Positions 7,712 to 16,179 are shown, counted from the stretch's first letter. The stretch is DNA of 64,000 bases from Bacteroidales bacterium UBA4231 (GCA_002396335.1 DGXN01000030.1:1-64000), one strand, 5' to 3'. The notes: generated by a model from the sequence alone, not told the origin. A program made the numbers and translations.

Positions 7712-8632
7712 ATGAAAAGGAGAAAAGTCTATCCAGGCGAAGTACACCACATCTGCCAGATGACCCAGGGGAAGCGGGTTATCTTCTATACCGCCAGTGA
7801 CTACCTGGTGTTTTTCACTGTCTTCTCGACGGTCGCCCGGCGGCGCGGCATCCCGGTCCTGGCCTTGTGTCCGATGCCGGACCACGTCCATCATGTGAGC
7901 ATCAGTGCGTCGGCGCGGGAACTGTCGGCCTTTGTCAATGAATATTCCAGGATATTTGCCCATCTGTGGAACAGGTCGCGGGACAGGGAAGGGTATTTGT
8001 TCTATCACAGTTTCAGCAGTGCCGCCAAGCTGGGCAGCAAGCAGGTCCGTACCACCCTCGCTTACAACTACAACAATCCCGTCGAGCGAAAGCTGGTTCA
8101 ACAGGCCGAACAATACCGTTGGAATTTCCTCGCCTATGCCCGGAATGACCATCCTTTTTCGGCCCCGGTCACGATGTCCAAGGCCTCGCGCGCGCTCAAA
8201 AAAGCGCTGTCAGAAATCAATGCTCTTTTCCGGCAGGGAAAATATCTTAACTATGCCCAGCTTGCCCGGTGGAAACGCGGCCTCAAAACCGCTGAGCAGC
8301 AACAGCTTATCGACCAGATTGTAGGCCTGTGGAACGTCGTCGACTATGATCTTGCCATCGGCTATTACGGATCACTGGAGGCAATGATCCGCGCCTTTCA
8401 CGACAACACGGGCAGCGAATACGACATCCGCGAGGACCGCGACAACTACTCGGATGCGGTCTACAGCCAGTGCAGCTCGATTCTTCTGCACGAAGGGTTG
8501 GATCTCTTCCGGATTCCTGCGTTGTCCCCATCGGCCAAACGGGAATGGTTCCGCATCCTGTCGCTCCGCACCTCCGCCCGTCCCCGCCAATTGCTGAAAT
8601 ACCTCCATCTCCCGCTTGACCGTGGCACTTAA
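7712..8632 (+). CDS. Y1 HUH transposase, REP-associated (RAYT) type
   Basis: This 306-residue protein has a Transposase-17/IS200-like N-terminal half. The HUH motif is CPMPDHVHHV, with His58 and His60. The Y-x-x-x-N-P-V block (Tyr118, Asn122, Pro123) matches the position of the catalytic tyrosine in RAYT/IS200 proteins, which nick single-stranded DNA at hairpins. It is longer than a usual RAYT: about 150 extra residues form a C-terminal extension of unknown function with helical, charged segments. Long palindromes lie on both sides, and the right one begins inside the last codons. The active-site residues look intact. Confidence 0.8.
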   Translation: MKRRKVYPGEVHHICQMTQGKRVIFYTASDYLVFFTVFSTVARRRGIPVLALCPMPDHVHHVSISASARELSAFVNEYSRIFAHLWNRSRDREGYLFYHSFSSAAKLGSKQVRTTLAYNYNNPVERKLVQQAEQYRWNFLAYARNDHPFSAPVTMSKASRALKKALSEINALFRQGKYLNYAQLARWKRGLKTAEQQQLIDQIVGLWNVVDYDLAIGYYGSLEAMIRAFHDNTGSEYDIREDRDNYSDAVYSQCSSILLHEGLDLFRIPALSPSAKREWFRILSLRTSARPRQLLKYLHLPLDRGT

Positions 8633-8728
8633 ATACCTGACATTCAACAAGATCCTAAAATCGCCTCAGTCAAAATGCCGGAGGCGATTTTGGGAAACGT
8701 CTCAGTATCAGTGACTTGAGTGCCACGG
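8620..8728 (+). repeat. Right long palindromic element (REP-like hairpin)
   Basis: The outer arms CCGTGGCACT (8620-8629) and AGTGCCACGG (8719-8728) are perfect inverted repeats. The inner AAAATCGCCTC (8657-8667) and GAGGCGATTTT (8681-8691) form a perfect 11-bp stem. A further CCGTGGCA at 8760-8767 could pair alternatively with the right outer arm. The left arm overlaps the transposase stop codon. Sequence and orientation match the left copy at 6864-6966. Confidence 0.75.
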
Positions 8729-8766
8729 CACAGAAGGGCCGATAGCCGGCCGCAAGGCACCGTGGC

Positions 8767-8802
8767 AAAAAAAACCGCCATCGCATCCAAGCGACGGCGG
8801 TT
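8767..8802 (-). terminator. Rho-independent terminator of rpmH
   Basis: On the minus strand a stem of AACCGCC-x-TCGC paired with GCGA-x-GGCGGTT, with a 6-nt loop and one internal mismatch, is followed by a run of eight T. It lies just downstream of the rpmH stop codon at 8825. Confidence 0.85.
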
Positions 8803-8824
8803 AAGGGCTGATGCCACAGGAAAA

Positions 8825-8977
8825 CTACCAGCGATCTTCGTCAGATACGGAGAGTTTCTTGCGGGCGTGACGGCGGCGGGCGCTAAGGACGCGGCGGCCG
8901 TTGGCGGAAGCCATGCGGGCGCGGAAGCCGTGTTTGTTCACACGCTTGCGGCGGGAAGGTTGAAATGTTCTTTTCAT
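8825..8977 (-). CDS. rpmH: Large ribosomal subunit protein bL34
   Basis: This is a 50-residue, strongly basic protein too short for usual gene-length cutoffs. The N-terminus [12 protein letters not shown] and the internal KHGFRARM and [11 protein letters not shown] blocks are the universal bL34 signature, and the C-terminal KKLSVSDE tail is Bacteroidetes-like. It belongs to the 50S subunit near the tunnel exit side of 23S rRNA domain I. It has its own strong promoter (9012-9042) and terminator (8767-8802), so it is monocistronic, although it follows rsmG on the same strand. Confidence 0.97.
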   Translation of the reverse strand: MKRTFQPSRRKRVNKHGFRARMASANGRRVLSARRRHARKKLSVSDEDRW

Positions 8978-9011
8978 ATCTTATTTTTTTATATTTTTCG
9001 CGTAAGGACTG

Positions 9012-9042
9012 CAAAGGTAGTAATTCTCGGGGAAAAACCAAA
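9012..9042 (-). promoter_or_regulatory. Promoter of rpmH
   Basis: On the minus strand TTTG (9039-9042) is followed after 19 nt by TACCTTTG (9012-9019), a near-perfect Bacteroidetes promoter. The 5' leader to the rpmH ATG is about 30 nt and A/T-rich, as is common for ribosomal protein genes in this phylum. Confidence 0.8.
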
Positions 9043-9060
9043 ATCTTTTTTCTAAAAAGG

Positions 9061-9705
9061 CTATCTCTCCAGATGGATGACCAGTTTTCCGTCATAATAG
9101 GGGTCCTGCAGCCAGGAAGCGACGCTCCAGGTATGGACCGACCCGGATGCGAGTCGATGCCGCCCCATCACCGTGGCAATCTCTTCCACCACGTCGCCGC
9201 CTTTCAGGTAGAGGATGCCTTCGGAGAATTTTCCCTTCACCCAGGGATAGAAGTCCACCAGGGAAGCGACGGCGCGGGAGACCACGAAGTGGAAGCGCTG
9301 GGGGAGTTCCTCGGCCCGGGCATGCACGACCTCTACGTTCTGCAGTCCCAGGGCCTCTGCAACGGCCTGTGCCACAATGGTTTTCTTTCCCACCGAGTCG
9401 CAGAGCACAAACCGGGCCGACGGAAACAGCACGGCCAGCGGAATCCCCGGGAATCCGCCTCCGGTTCCCAGATCCAGCACCGAAGCCGAAGAGAATTTTT
9501 CCCACAGGGAAGGATCCTGCTGCAGGTAGCGGGCGATGGCGAGGGAGTGAAGGACATGGTGGTCGTAGAGGGCGTCGATGTCTTTCCGGGAGATGACATT
9601 GATCCGGGCATTCCATTCCCGGTACAGCCCGTCCATAGCTTCAAAGGCGCGCATCTGCGCCTCGGAAACCTCGAAAGTGGAAAGCAGAATCTCGCGCCAG
9701 TTCAT
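9061..9705 (-). CDS. rsmG: 16S rRNA (guanine-527 N7)-methyltransferase
   Basis: This 214-residue cytoplasmic methyltransferase starts with a helical N-terminal part (WNARINVISRKD, then HHVLHSLAIARYL) characteristic of RsmG/GidB. The Rossmann SAM-binding loop follows as VLDLGTGGGFPGIPLAVLFP, and VVSRAVA is the later family motif. It methylates G527 in the 530 loop of 16S rRNA. Its ATG overlaps the stop of the ECF sigma gene by 4 nt, so polA, the sigma gene and rsmG form one leftward operon. Confidence 0.95.
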   Translation of the reverse strand: MNWREILLSTFEVSEAQMRAFEAMDGLYREWNARINVISRKDIDALYDHHVLHSLAIARYLQQDPSLWEKFSSASVLDLGTGGGFPGIPLAVLFPSARFVLCDSVGKKTIVAQAVAEALGLQNVEVVHARAEELPQRFHFVVSRAVASLVDFYPWVKGKFSEGILYLKGGDVVEEIATVMGRHRLASGSVHTWSVASWLQDPYYDGKLVIHLER

Positions 9706-10277
9706 TCCACTTCCCCCCGGAGCATCATTTGTGAGAGGTGCTGTTTGCCCCTCCGGATGCGCGTGCGGACCGTATTCAGCTCCAGGTCCAGCTCTTTCGC
9801 AATCTCTTCGTATTCCAATTCTTCTATCATGTATTTGATCATCACGTCTTTATACAGGGAAGGCAGTTCGTCGATGTAGCCCATCAGGCGCTGGTGCACC
9901 TCGTCGTTGATAATCTCTTCTTCCGGCGTGTAGTCCGTCAGGGGGGCGCCCCCGTCGGCCCCTTCGGAGGCGGCTTTCGAGAGGATGCCTTCTTTCTTCT
10001 GGTCTTCCCGCTGGATGCTGCTCAGATGGTCCAGCGCCGTGTGCGAGGCGATCGTGAGGAGCCAGGGGCGGAACTCCCGTTCGGTGTCAAATGCCTGGAG
10101 GGCCTGGAACGCCTTCTGGAAGCTTTCGGACACGACGTCGTCCACGTCGGCCTTCCATTTGAAATAGCCGCTTACCCGGCCTCGGACGGCCGGCTCGTAC
10201 CGCTGGTAGAGCATGCGGTAGGCCAGCTGATCGCCCTGGGTGGCGCGTTCGATGAGTTGTTTCTCTGCTGCTTCCAT
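9702..10277 (-). CDS. ECF-type RNA polymerase sigma factor
   Basis: The protein has 191 residues. Region 2 spans roughly residues 20-90 (LAYRMLYQRYEPAVRGRV, then DVDDVVSESFQKAF and FRPWLLTIASHTALDHL). Region 4 covers about residues 130-185 (LPSLYKDVMIKYMIEELEYEEIAKEL followed by NTVRTRIRRGK). The two regions are joined by an acidic, Gly-rich linker. No anti-sigma gene is adjacent, which is unusual for ECF factors; instead it sits between polA (3 nt gap) and rsmG (4 nt overlap). This housekeeping context is seen for a conserved Bacteroidetes sigma factor, and its regulon is not evident here. Confidence 0.9.
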   Translation of the reverse strand: MEAAEKQLIERATQGDQLAYRMLYQRYEPAVRGRVSGYFKWKADVDDVVSESFQKAFQALQAFDTEREFRPWLLTIASHTALDHLSSIQREDQKKEGILSKAASEGADGGAPLTDYTPEEEIINDEVHQRLMGYIDELPSLYKDVMIKYMIEELEYEEIAKELDLELNTVRTRIRRGKQHLSQMMLRGEVE

Positions 10278-10280
10278 AGG

Positions 10281-12890
10281 CTAATGGGCTTCCAGCCAGT
10301 TACTTCCGGCCGAACATTCGACCGTGAGGGGGACCGACAGCGTGATGACGTTCTCCATCACTTCTTTTACCAGGGCCTTCAGGCGGGGAACCTCGGCGGG
10401 AACGGCGTCGAACAGCAGTTCGTCGTGGATCTGCAGCACCATCTTGCTCTTCAGCCCTTCCTGCAGCAAGCGCTCCTGGACGCGGATCATCGCCAGTTTG
10501 ATGATGTCGGCCGACGTTCCCTGGATGGGGGCGTTGACGGCATTGCGTTCCGCCAGGGCGCGGACATTGGCATTGTGGGCGAGGATGTCGGGCAGATACC
10601 TCCGCCGGCCGAAGAGCGTCTGGACATAGCCGTGCTCCTTGGCAAAGGCGACGGACCCGTCGATGAACGAGCGGATGGACGGGAAAGAGGCGAAATAGCC
10701 TTCGATCAGTTCCTTCGCAGCCGTCCGCGACACATGCAGCCGCTGCGCCAGCCCGAACGATGAAATCCCGTACATGATGCCGAAATTGGCGGTCTTCGCC
10801 ATGCCGCGCTGCTCCCGCGTGACTTCCTCGACAGGAATGCCGAAAATCTTGGCGGCGGTGGCGGCGTGTACATCCACCCCGTCACGGAAAGCCTGTACCA
10901 GGTGCGCGTCGCCGCTCAGGTGTGCCATGATGCGCAGCTCGATCTGGGAATAGTCGGCCGACACGATGACACCGTCCGGCGTCCCCGGCACGAAGGCCTT
11001 GCGGATTTCTTTTCCGCGCTCGGTGCGGACGGGGATGTTCTGGAGGTTGGGGTTGGAGCTGGAGAGCCGTCCAGTTGCGGTAAGCGCCTGATTGAACGTG
11101 GTATGCACCCGCCCGTCCACTTCCGACACGAAGCTGGGGAACGGCTCGATATAGGTGGAAAGCAGCTTTTTCACTGCCCGGAATTCCAGGATTTCGCCCA
11201 CGATGGGGTGGCGGTCTTCGATGGCCAGGAGGGTGGCTTCGTCCGTGGAGTACTGGCCTTTGGCACCGCCCTTTTTGGCTTTCGGGTCCAGCCGGAGCTT
11301 GTCGAAAAGCACTTCGCCCACCTGTTTGGGGGAGGAGATGTTCAGCTGCGGTTCATCGGCCATTTCGCGGATGCGGGCTTCCCGTTCCTGCAGTTCCTTG
11401 CGCAGGCCGTCGGCGAAGGAGCGCAGCTGCGCCAGATCCACTTTCACGCCGTCCCGTTCCATCCGGGCCAGCACTTTGGCCAGCGGCTCTTCCATGGAGT
11501 CGTAGAAGGAAGGCAGGTTCTCGCGGAGTTTGAGCCCGAGGGGCACCAGGACGGCCGATTCCTTCAGCCGGGAAGGTTCGGGGTTGTCGTCAAACAGGGA
11601 GCCGGTGGCCGCGGCGGCCTCTTCTTCCAGCGTCACGCCCAGGTAGGTCTGCGAGAGGGCCTGCAGGTCGTGGCTGCGTTCGGGATTGATGACATAGTGC
11701 ATGAGCTCGATGTCGTTCCACCTCCCTTCCAGGCCGATTCCCTCTCTCTCCAGCAGGTGCGAGATCCGCTTGAGGTCCACGCCGTATTTGTCGACGGAGG
11801 GATTCTCCAGGAGGGTTTTGGCCTGCAGCGGATCCACTGTCGTGACGCGGTTGCCGCTGGAAAGAAGCAACTTTGTCCCGGTATGCACAATGCCCACCTT
11901 GTCCGGCCGGGCAGCCGTAAACTTTTCATAGCCGACTTCTTCCGGGTCGAGCACAAAAACGGGCCCCTGCGTGCTCGACCTCCCGTTTTTGTCGGCCTCG
12001 AGCACGGAATCGGGCCGATTTGTGCTCGCGAGATACTTTTTCAGGGAGGTGAACTCGTACTGCTGGAAAAGGTTCCAGATGACGGGCTGGAACACCCCGG
12101 TGTAGCGCATATCCTGCAGCGTGACGGAAAGGTCCATGTCCGTCTTGATGGTCACGAGGGTCTTGGAGAGGGCCATGTGGGGCTGCGCCTCTGCAAACAT
12201 GGCCTGCTGCTTTGGACTCAATTCCTGCAGGTGCGCGTAGATGTTTTCCAGCGAGCCGTATTTGGCGATGAGCTTGGCGGCGCCCACTTCGCCGACCCCC
12301 TTGACACCGGGCACATTGTCGGCCGTGTCGCCGCAGATGGCGAGCATGTCGATCACCTGCGCGGGTTCGGAAATGCCCCATTTCCCGCAGAGCTCCGGGA
12401 TGCCCCAGATTTCCGCGTCAGTCCCGCTCTTGCCGGGTTTGTACTGGAACACATGCGGGCCGATCAGCTGCCCGTAATCCTTATCCGGCGTGACCATGAA
12501 CACGTCCAGGGTGTCCGACGCGAAGCGGGTGGCCAGCGTGCCCAGGACGTCGTCGGCCTCGAATCCGGGGACCATCACGACAGGGACGTTCATGGCCTGC
12601 ACCAGCTCCGTCAGCGGCTCCAGCGCGTCGATCACAAGCTGCGGGGTCGGGGGCCGGGTGCCCTTGTATTCCGGGAAAAGCTGGTTGCGGAACGTACCGC
12701 CCGGCGGGTCGAATGCTACGGCCAGGTGGGTGGGTTTCTCCCGCTCCACCAGTTCCAGCAGGTATTTCGTAAACCCGTAGAGGATGGACATGTCGGCCCC
12801 TTTGGAGTTCACCATGGGACGCCGCAGGAAGGCGTAGTACATTTTGAACACCAGGGCATGCCCGTCTATGAGGAAAAGTCTTTGTGCCAT
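10281..12890 (-). CDS. polA: DNA polymerase I
   Basis: The 869-residue protein comprises a 5' nuclease domain (about 1-290, with the FEADDVLGTLA metal-binding block), a 3'-5' exonuclease-like domain (about 300-490) and a family A polymerase domain. Motif A is SADYSQIELR, motif B RGMAKTANFGIMYG and motif C QIHDELLFD. The exonuclease-like region lacks the expected D-x-E of motif I and the Asp of the N-x-K-x-D block (VDLKRISH is present instead), so proofreading is probably absent, as in Taq and Bacillus Pol I. The enzyme acts in Okazaki fragment maturation and repair. A -7 box lies just upstream, and the gene heads the operon with the ECF sigma gene and rsmG. Confidence 0.96.
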   Translation of the reverse strand: MAQRLFLIDGHALVFKMYYAFLRRPMVNSKGADMSILYGFTKYLLELVEREKPTHLAVAFDPPGGTFRNQLFPEYKGTRPPTPQLVIDALEPLTELVQAMNVPVVMVPGFEADDVLGTLATRFASDTLDVFMVTPDKDYGQLIGPHVFQYKPGKSGTDAEIWGIPELCGKWGISEPAQVIDMLAICGDTADNVPGVKGVGEVGAAKLIAKYGSLENIYAHLQELSPKQQAMFAEAQPHMALSKTLVTIKTDMDLSVTLQDMRYTGVFQPVIWNLFQQYEFTSLKKYLASTNRPDSVLEADKNGRSSTQGPVFVLDPEEVGYEKFTAARPDKVGIVHTGTKLLLSSGNRVTTVDPLQAKTLLENPSVDKYGVDLKRISHLLEREGIGLEGRWNDIELMHYVINPERSHDLQALSQTYLGVTLEEEAAAATGSLFDDNPEPSRLKESAVLVPLGLKLRENLPSFYDSMEEPLAKVLARMERDGVKVDLAQLRSFADGLRKELQEREARIREMADEPQLNISSPKQVGEVLFDKLRLDPKAKKGGAKGQYSTDEATLLAIEDRHPIVGEILEFRAVKKLLSTYIEPFPSFVSEVDGRVHTTFNQALTATGRLSSSNPNLQNIPVRTERGKEIRKAFVPGTPDGVIVSADYSQIELRIMAHLSGDAHLVQAFRDGVDVHAATAAKIFGIPVEEVTREQRGMAKTANFGIMYGISSFGLAQRLHVSRTAAKELIEGYFASFPSIRSFIDGSVAFAKEHGYVQTLFGRRRYLPDILAHNANVRALAERNAVNAPIQGTSADIIKLAMIRVQERLLQEGLKSKMVLQIHDELLFDAVPAEVPRLKALVKEVMENVITLSVPLTVECSAGSNWLEAH

Positions 12891-12897
12891 AAGACTT

Positions 12898-12905
12898 CAA
12901 AGATA
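12898..12905 (-). promoter_or_regulatory. -7 box of the polA operon
   Basis: TATCTTTG on the minus strand lies 7 nt before the polA ATG, so the message would be nearly leaderless. A TTTG occurs upstream, but the spacing (12 nt) is short, so the -33 element is uncertain. Confidence 0.5.
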
Positions 12906-12939
12906 CGAAAGTTTTCTCAAATTCGGACCGGGTCCCGTT

Positions 12940-15066
12940 TCAGAACCAGCGGGACAGAAGATCCTGACAGAGGGCAGGAAGGTCGGCGGGAACGGGTTCC
13001 GTGACTTGGGGCGCTTCCCGGACAATGTTTTTTTCCAAGGTGTCGCATTGACGGAAAAAGTCCTCATCGCTGAAGGGTACGCCTTGGGCGACGGATTGCA
13101 GCATGCTTTCCAGGAACAGATTCCAGCGGGGGGCGTAGTAGCGGGTAACCAGTCCGGACCAGACGCGGCTGGCGTAGTCGTTCAGGTTGGGCGCCGTGCC
13201 CCAGGTGGTGAGGATGTGCCAGGCATTGTGTCTGTAATACTCCTTCTCGGCAGGATCCAAGGCCCAGCTCTCAGCCGCTTTCAGCCAGCTCCTGAGGGAG
13301 TTGTGCGGGTCGGCGGCGGACAGGGTGGCGATGTCCTGGAGCAGTTGCTGCATCTGACTGGAAAGCCAGGCGGCCTCGTCGTAATTGCGCGAAGTACAAG
13401 CGTTTGTAAACGCATCGCGCAGAAGGGCGAAGTGGTTTCCCAGCGCCTGGGTGCCCAGGAGGACGGCGTCGGCACGCCAGGCGGGGGTGTCGGCCGGATG
13501 GTCCAGGAGTTTTCTCCAGGCCCGCACCAGGATGGCGTTGTCGTAGGGGGTGTTGTGGATGACGGTCCAGTGCTGCCAGCCTTCGCGGCAAGGGCGTCCG
13601 CACAGGAGTGGCCCTTCTGAGAAGGAACCCCGGATGTAGACACTGTCGGCCAGCTCCTTCCAGAGGCCTTCGGGGGCATGGTGGCGTCGGCCCAGGCTTT
13701 CCAGCCAGGCGTCGTTCGGCAGGACACTGTCCCACGCACGGTCCAGGACGTATTCGTACAGCCAGCGGTTTACACCGAACCCTTCCAGCGTGCAGCCCAG
13801 GCCGTCGGCCCCGGCTTCGAGGGCTTCCGTGATGCGCTCGCTCTCTTTACGGAACGGACCGGCGAGGCGCGTGTTTCCGCCGAAGTTTCCCAGGTAGCAG
13901 AAGATGTACGGCTGCCCGTAAAACCCTTCCGTGAACTTCCATACGGGGGTGTTTTCCGTGTAATAGTCCAGGAGGGTGACTTTTCCCTTGGGGATGGCTT
14001 CCAGGTAGGCCTTCACGACCTCCGGCGTCCAGTGCTTGCGGTCGTAGTAGAAGAGCCAGCCCATCTGCAGCCACCGGGCCTCCGGGTCCACGCCGGACAC
14101 GCTTTCAAAGGCTTTCTGTCCAATGCGGGCGAGGGTTTCCGGGTCCCAGGACGGGGGATCCACCTCATTGAAAAGGTCGAATCCGTAGACGTGGCCGGTC
14201 CCGTAGCGGCGGGTCTGCGCCTCAAGGAACTGCCGCTGAATCAGGGCATACAGGCTGTCTTCCGGGGACAGGAAGTGGGGAAGATTCTCCGGCGGGAAGC
14301 CGCCCCAAGCCTTGATGTCGGTGATGTGTGCGTCCGGGTACAACTGCTTTAACTCAGCGGGAACATGCCCGGCGAAGGCGGGAAGGACCGGGGTCATGCC
14401 CAGTTCCCGCTCCCGCTGCAGGATTTGCTTCTGCAGAGCCTCCTGGCCGTCTATCCAGCCTTGGGGCAGGGGACCGTCCACTCCGTCGATGTTGCACATC
14501 CGGTGCCACGGCAGGTGGGCGGGGCCGGTGAACCAGGCCCGGATCCGGTCGTCGGAAAGGCCGTGCTGCCGCCAGACTTCCTGCCAGGAACTTTCCTGTC
14601 CGGTGATGGCGAGGGGCAGGTTCACCCCCTGGAGGGCCATCCAGTCGATCAGGCGTTCCCACTGCTGCCATTTCCACCAGGGGAGCGTATAGCCGAAGGT
14701 GCAGTAATTCAGGAAAAAGCGCTTTCCTACGAGGGCTTTTCCCCGGATGGGCTCCGGGAGCACCGGCTGCGGCGAGGGGAGAAGGATGGGGTCGTCTGCG
14801 TACCAGGAGATGTCGGCGCCGCAGGATTCACGGAGGTATCGGCCCAGACCGGCGGTAAGGGCGCTGGGCGTACTGCCTTCGATGAGGAGGGTTCTGCCTT
14901 TGCTGCGGAGGGTATAGCATTCCGCCGTGTCGCGGGTTTGCCGGAACTGGATGCGGTAGGAGGGAGCTACGCGGCGGGCCAGCTCACGGGCGGCTTTTTC
15001 GGCCGGCGTGGAGCAGGAAACCAGAAACACCGCCGCCAGCAGAGGCAGGAGGGAAGGACGGGACAT
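12940..15066 (-). CDS. GH89 alpha-N-acetylglucosaminidase lipoprotein
   Basis: This 708-residue relative of human NAGLU has a lipoprotein signal with lipobox FLVSC (Cys18), an N-terminal NAGLU domain to about residue 95, then the TIM-barrel. Signatures include LNYCTFGYTLPWWKWQQWERLIDWMALQGVN (given here only in part: the WWKWQQWERLIDWM core). The two candidate catalytic glutamates are visible in FNEVDPP (Glu301) and LEGFGVN (Glu428). A helical C-terminal domain closes the chain. GH89 hydrolyses terminal alpha-linked GlcNAc from heparan sulfate or from mucin O-glycans. It follows the HGSNAT-like acetyltransferase by 6 nt on the same strand, so the two are co-transcribed. Confidence 0.93.
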   Translation of the reverse strand: MSRPSLLPLLAAVFLVSCSTPAEKAARELARRVAPSYRIQFRQTRDTAECYTLRSKGRTLLIEGSTPSALTAGLGRYLRESCGADISWYADDPILLPSPQPVLPEPIRGKALVGKRFFLNYCTFGYTLPWWKWQQWERLIDWMALQGVNLPLAITGQESSWQEVWRQHGLSDDRIRAWFTGPAHLPWHRMCNIDGVDGPLPQGWIDGQEALQKQILQRERELGMTPVLPAFAGHVPAELKQLYPDAHITDIKAWGGFPPENLPHFLSPEDSLYALIQRQFLEAQTRRYGTGHVYGFDLFNEVDPPSWDPETLARIGQKAFESVSGVDPEARWLQMGWLFYYDRKHWTPEVVKAYLEAIPKGKVTLLDYYTENTPVWKFTEGFYGQPYIFCYLGNFGGNTRLAGPFRKESERITEALEAGADGLGCTLEGFGVNRWLYEYVLDRAWDSVLPNDAWLESLGRRHHAPEGLWKELADSVYIRGSFSEGPLLCGRPCREGWQHWTVIHNTPYDNAILVRAWRKLLDHPADTPAWRADAVLLGTQALGNHFALLRDAFTNACTSRNYDEAAWLSSQMQQLLQDIATLSAADPHNSLRSWLKAAESWALDPAEKEYYRHNAWHILTTWGTAPNLNDYASRVWSGLVTRYYAPRWNLFLESMLQSVAQGVPFSDEDFFRQCDTLEKNIVREAPQVTEPVPADLPALCQDLLSRWF

Positions 15067-15072
15067 GGGCGC

Positions 15073-16107
15073 TCAGAGTTTGATGAAAAGGCCGCGTCGC
15101 TGCAGCGGGCGTACGCTGAGCCACACCAGCAGCACGCAGAAGACGGCATACGCAAACGACAGCCAGACGGAGGTGGATGCATAGGTCTGGGCAAACCAGC
15201 GGTGCGCGCCCGAACCATCCAGGATCCAGGCCACCACATGCCCCATCACATAGCAGAAGATGGCATTGGTGCCGAACGCCATGAAAAAGCCGGTATGTTT
15301 CCAAATGTGCTTTTCGTCCGTGAGGTAGTACAGGATGCACAGAAGGAGTGTTCCTATCCCGCAAAGCACCAGCACGAAGGATGGCGACCAGACTTTCTTG
15401 TTCAGCGGCAGCCAAAGGCTTACGAGAAGGCCGATTCCCAGCAGCGCCGCCCCGGTGAGAAGGGTTTTGCGCGCGTTTTTATCGGCGAGCAATTTCCCCA
15501 CAAGGAAGCCGATGAGCGTATGAGCAATGCAGGGCAGGGTGCTCAGAATCCCTTCCGGGTCCACGCCGTTGTCCAAGTAAAGGTGCGCTTCGGGAAGGAG
15601 GAAGCGGTCGGCCCGGGAGAGGATGTTGTCGGCACTGTAGGCGTAGCCGTTTCCCAGCAGGAGGATTCCCGCGTACAGCGCCAGAATGAAGGCCGACACC
15701 CACGGCAGCGCCTTGTGCGGCAGCGTGCACACCAGCACGGCCCCGATGCCGAAGCACAGGCCGAATCGCTGCAGCACGCCGGTCCACCGGAGTTCCGTCA
15801 AGGATGCAGAGTGACTCCACACCATACCACCTATCCAGTTGAGCAAAAGGCCGATACCCACTAGCAGAAGCGCCCTTTTCAGCACTTTCCAGGAGAGCCG
15901 ATAGCCGCTTTTCCGAAAAGAAAAGTACATGGACACGCCCATGACGAAAAGGAAAAGGGGAAACACCAGGTCGGCGAGGGTGAGGCCGTTCCAGGCGGCA
16001 TGCCGGAGCGGCGGCCATACGCAGGCCCAGCTGCCGGGGTTGTTCACCAGCACCATCAGGGCCACCGTGGCGCCCCGGAGGATATCGATTGATTGGATAC
16101 GCTTCAT
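15073..16107 (-). CDS. HGSNAT-like membrane acyltransferase (heparan-alpha-glucosaminide N-acetyltransferase family)
   Basis: The ATG at 16107 (MKRIQSIDILRG) is chosen over an upstream in-frame ATG at 16161, which would read through the promoter; this gives 344 residues and about ten membrane segments. The block RHAAWNGLTLADLVFP is strikingly like human HGSNAT, including the active-site-equivalent His36. HGSNAT moves acetyl groups across a membrane onto the non-reducing alpha-glucosamine, making it a substrate for NAGLU. Finding it directly upstream of GH89 argues that the pair performs the same two consecutive steps. A different acceptor, such as a cell-envelope glycan, cannot be excluded. 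Confidence 0.85.
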   Translation of the reverse strand: MKRIQSIDILRGATVALMVLVNNPGSWACVWPPLRHAAWNGLTLADLVFPLFLFVMGVSMYFSFRKSGYRLSWKVLKRALLLVGIGLLLNWIGGMVWSHSASLTELRWTGVLQRFGLCFGIGAVLVCTLPHKALPWVSAFILALYAGILLLGNGYAYSADNILSRADRFLLPEAHLYLDNGVDPEGILSTLPCIAHTLIGFLVGKLLADKNARKTLLTGAALLGIGLLVSLWLPLNKKVWSPSFVLVLCGIGTLLLCILYYLTDEKHIWKHTGFFMAFGTNAIFCYVMGHVVAWILDGSGAHRWFAQTYASTSVWLSFAYAVFCVLLVWLSVRPLQRRGLFIKL

Positions 16108-16121
16108 TCTTTTTCTATTTA

Positions 16122-16147
16122 CACAACAGTGCACCACACCAAAGTTA
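16122..16147 (-). promoter_or_regulatory. Promoter -7 box plus possible inverted copy of the 18-bp element
   Basis: On the minus strand TAACTTTG (16140-16147) is a good -7 box for the HGSNAT-GH89 pair; the nearest TTTG upstream is at a long spacing (22 nt). Directly next to it, the plus-strand bases 16122-16139 match the TACCACAGTACACCACAG element at 14 of 18 positions, in the opposite orientation relative to the promoter. The match is weaker than the other three copies. Confidence 0.45.
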
Positions 16148-16179
16148 CTATATTTTTTCAATATTTCGCCAAAAATACT

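Larger units (their letters stand above)
6864..8728 (+). mobile_element. Candidate IS200-like/RAYT unit bounded by two hairpins
   Basis: The segment between the related hairpins (6864-6966 and 8620-8728) carries a 193-residue helix-turn-helix-like gene and a Y1 HUH transposase. IS200/IS605 and REP-associated tyrosine transposases act on single-stranded hairpins at element ends, so this geometry is what such a unit should look like. The ends are inferred: no empty site is visible and no target duplication is expected for this class. It could equally be a domesticated RAYT with two REP copies. Confidence 0.5.

Noticed and set aside
10866-15864. Long plus-strand frames opposite polA, GH89 and the acetyltransferase
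   Set aside because: They are compositional shadows of genes with intact catalytic motifs on the minus strand.
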